DNA from: Bacteroidales bacterium | GTDB lineage: Bacteria > Bacteroidota > Bacteroidia > Bacteroidales > UBA932 | NCBI GenBank assembly: GCA_017555445.1 | Contig: JAFZGK010000046.1 | Coordinates: 1 to 6,884, forward strand | Length of the DNA stretch: 6,884 bases | Reading direction: 5' to 3' | Shown: positions 6,823 through 6,884 of the stretch, one piece after another | Layout: every line of letters begins with the position of its first letter | Position numbering within the stretch: the first letter of the stretch is position 1 | Made by a program: the position numbers and the translations under genes | Notes under the pieces: generated by a model | Told to the model about the DNA's origin: nothing | Seen by the model: the letters and a program-made list of their open reading frames with translations, nothing else | Database searches by the model: none

Positions 6823-6884
6823 ATGGCAAAGAAAGCTAAAGGTAACAGGGTGCAGGTCATCCTTGAGTGCACTGAGCAGAGAGA
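6823..6884 (+). CDS. rpmG: Ribosomal protein bL33, N-terminal part (cut by window end)
   Basis: The first 20 complete codons read MAKKAKGNRVQVILECTEQR, the N-terminus of bL33. Zinc-binding bL33 proteins have a CxxC pair in this region; here the first Cys (C16) is present but the residue three places on is Q, suggesting a zinc-free (C-minus) form. The remainder lies outside the window. It is in the same unit as rpmB, and in Bacteroidetes a small DUF4295 protein and ftsY commonly follow. Confidence 0.93.
   Translation, partial: MAKKAKGNRVQVILECTEQR

Overview
The window reads as an ordinary, conserved housekeeping segment from a bacterium of the phylum Bacteroidetes (Bacteroidota), most likely order Bacteroidales. 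The family cannot be fixed from the sequence. The evidence is a DUF4199 membrane protein, a long LepB with a large insertion, the gene order rpmB-rpmG, -7 elements of the Bacteroidetes type (TAnnTTTG), and start codons preceded by A/U-rich leaders rather than Shine-Dalgarno sequences.

Layout: the 3' part of a 5S rRNA (the end of an rRNA operon) and its strong intrinsic terminator occupy the first 140 bases. A two-gene minus-strand operon follows, with DUF4199 membrane protein first and then a membrane-anchored family 2 glycosyltransferase. It runs toward the rRNA operon and has its own hairpin terminator. At about 1752-1850 is a divergent promoter region. From there the plus strand carries thrS - infC - rpmI - rplT - lepB, then a probable new promoter, rpmB (complete) and rpmG (cut by the window end).

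How the genes fit together: thrS-infC-rpmI-rplT is the classical translation cluster also known from Escherichia coli (threonyl-tRNA synthetase, IF3, bL35, bL20). Here it is followed at 8 bases by signal peptidase I rather than by pheST. bL28 and bL33 form the next ribosomal protein unit. The GT2/DUF4199 pair probably serves envelope lipid-linked sugar transfer and is unrelated to the translation genes.

I found no mobile element, CRISPR array, defence system or other new multi-gene system. The most interesting signal is at infC. Its frame extends upstream of the first ATG to an ATC codon that sits 8 bases after a strong AGGAGGA Shine-Dalgarno sequence, the only convincing one in the window. 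This suggests a non-AUG start under IF3 autoregulation, as with AUU in E. coli infC, and it adds a Pro/Arg-rich N-terminal tail. Secondary signals are inversely complementary 10-base elements just before the rpmI and rplT starts, and overlapping divergent promoters between thrS and the DUF4199 gene.
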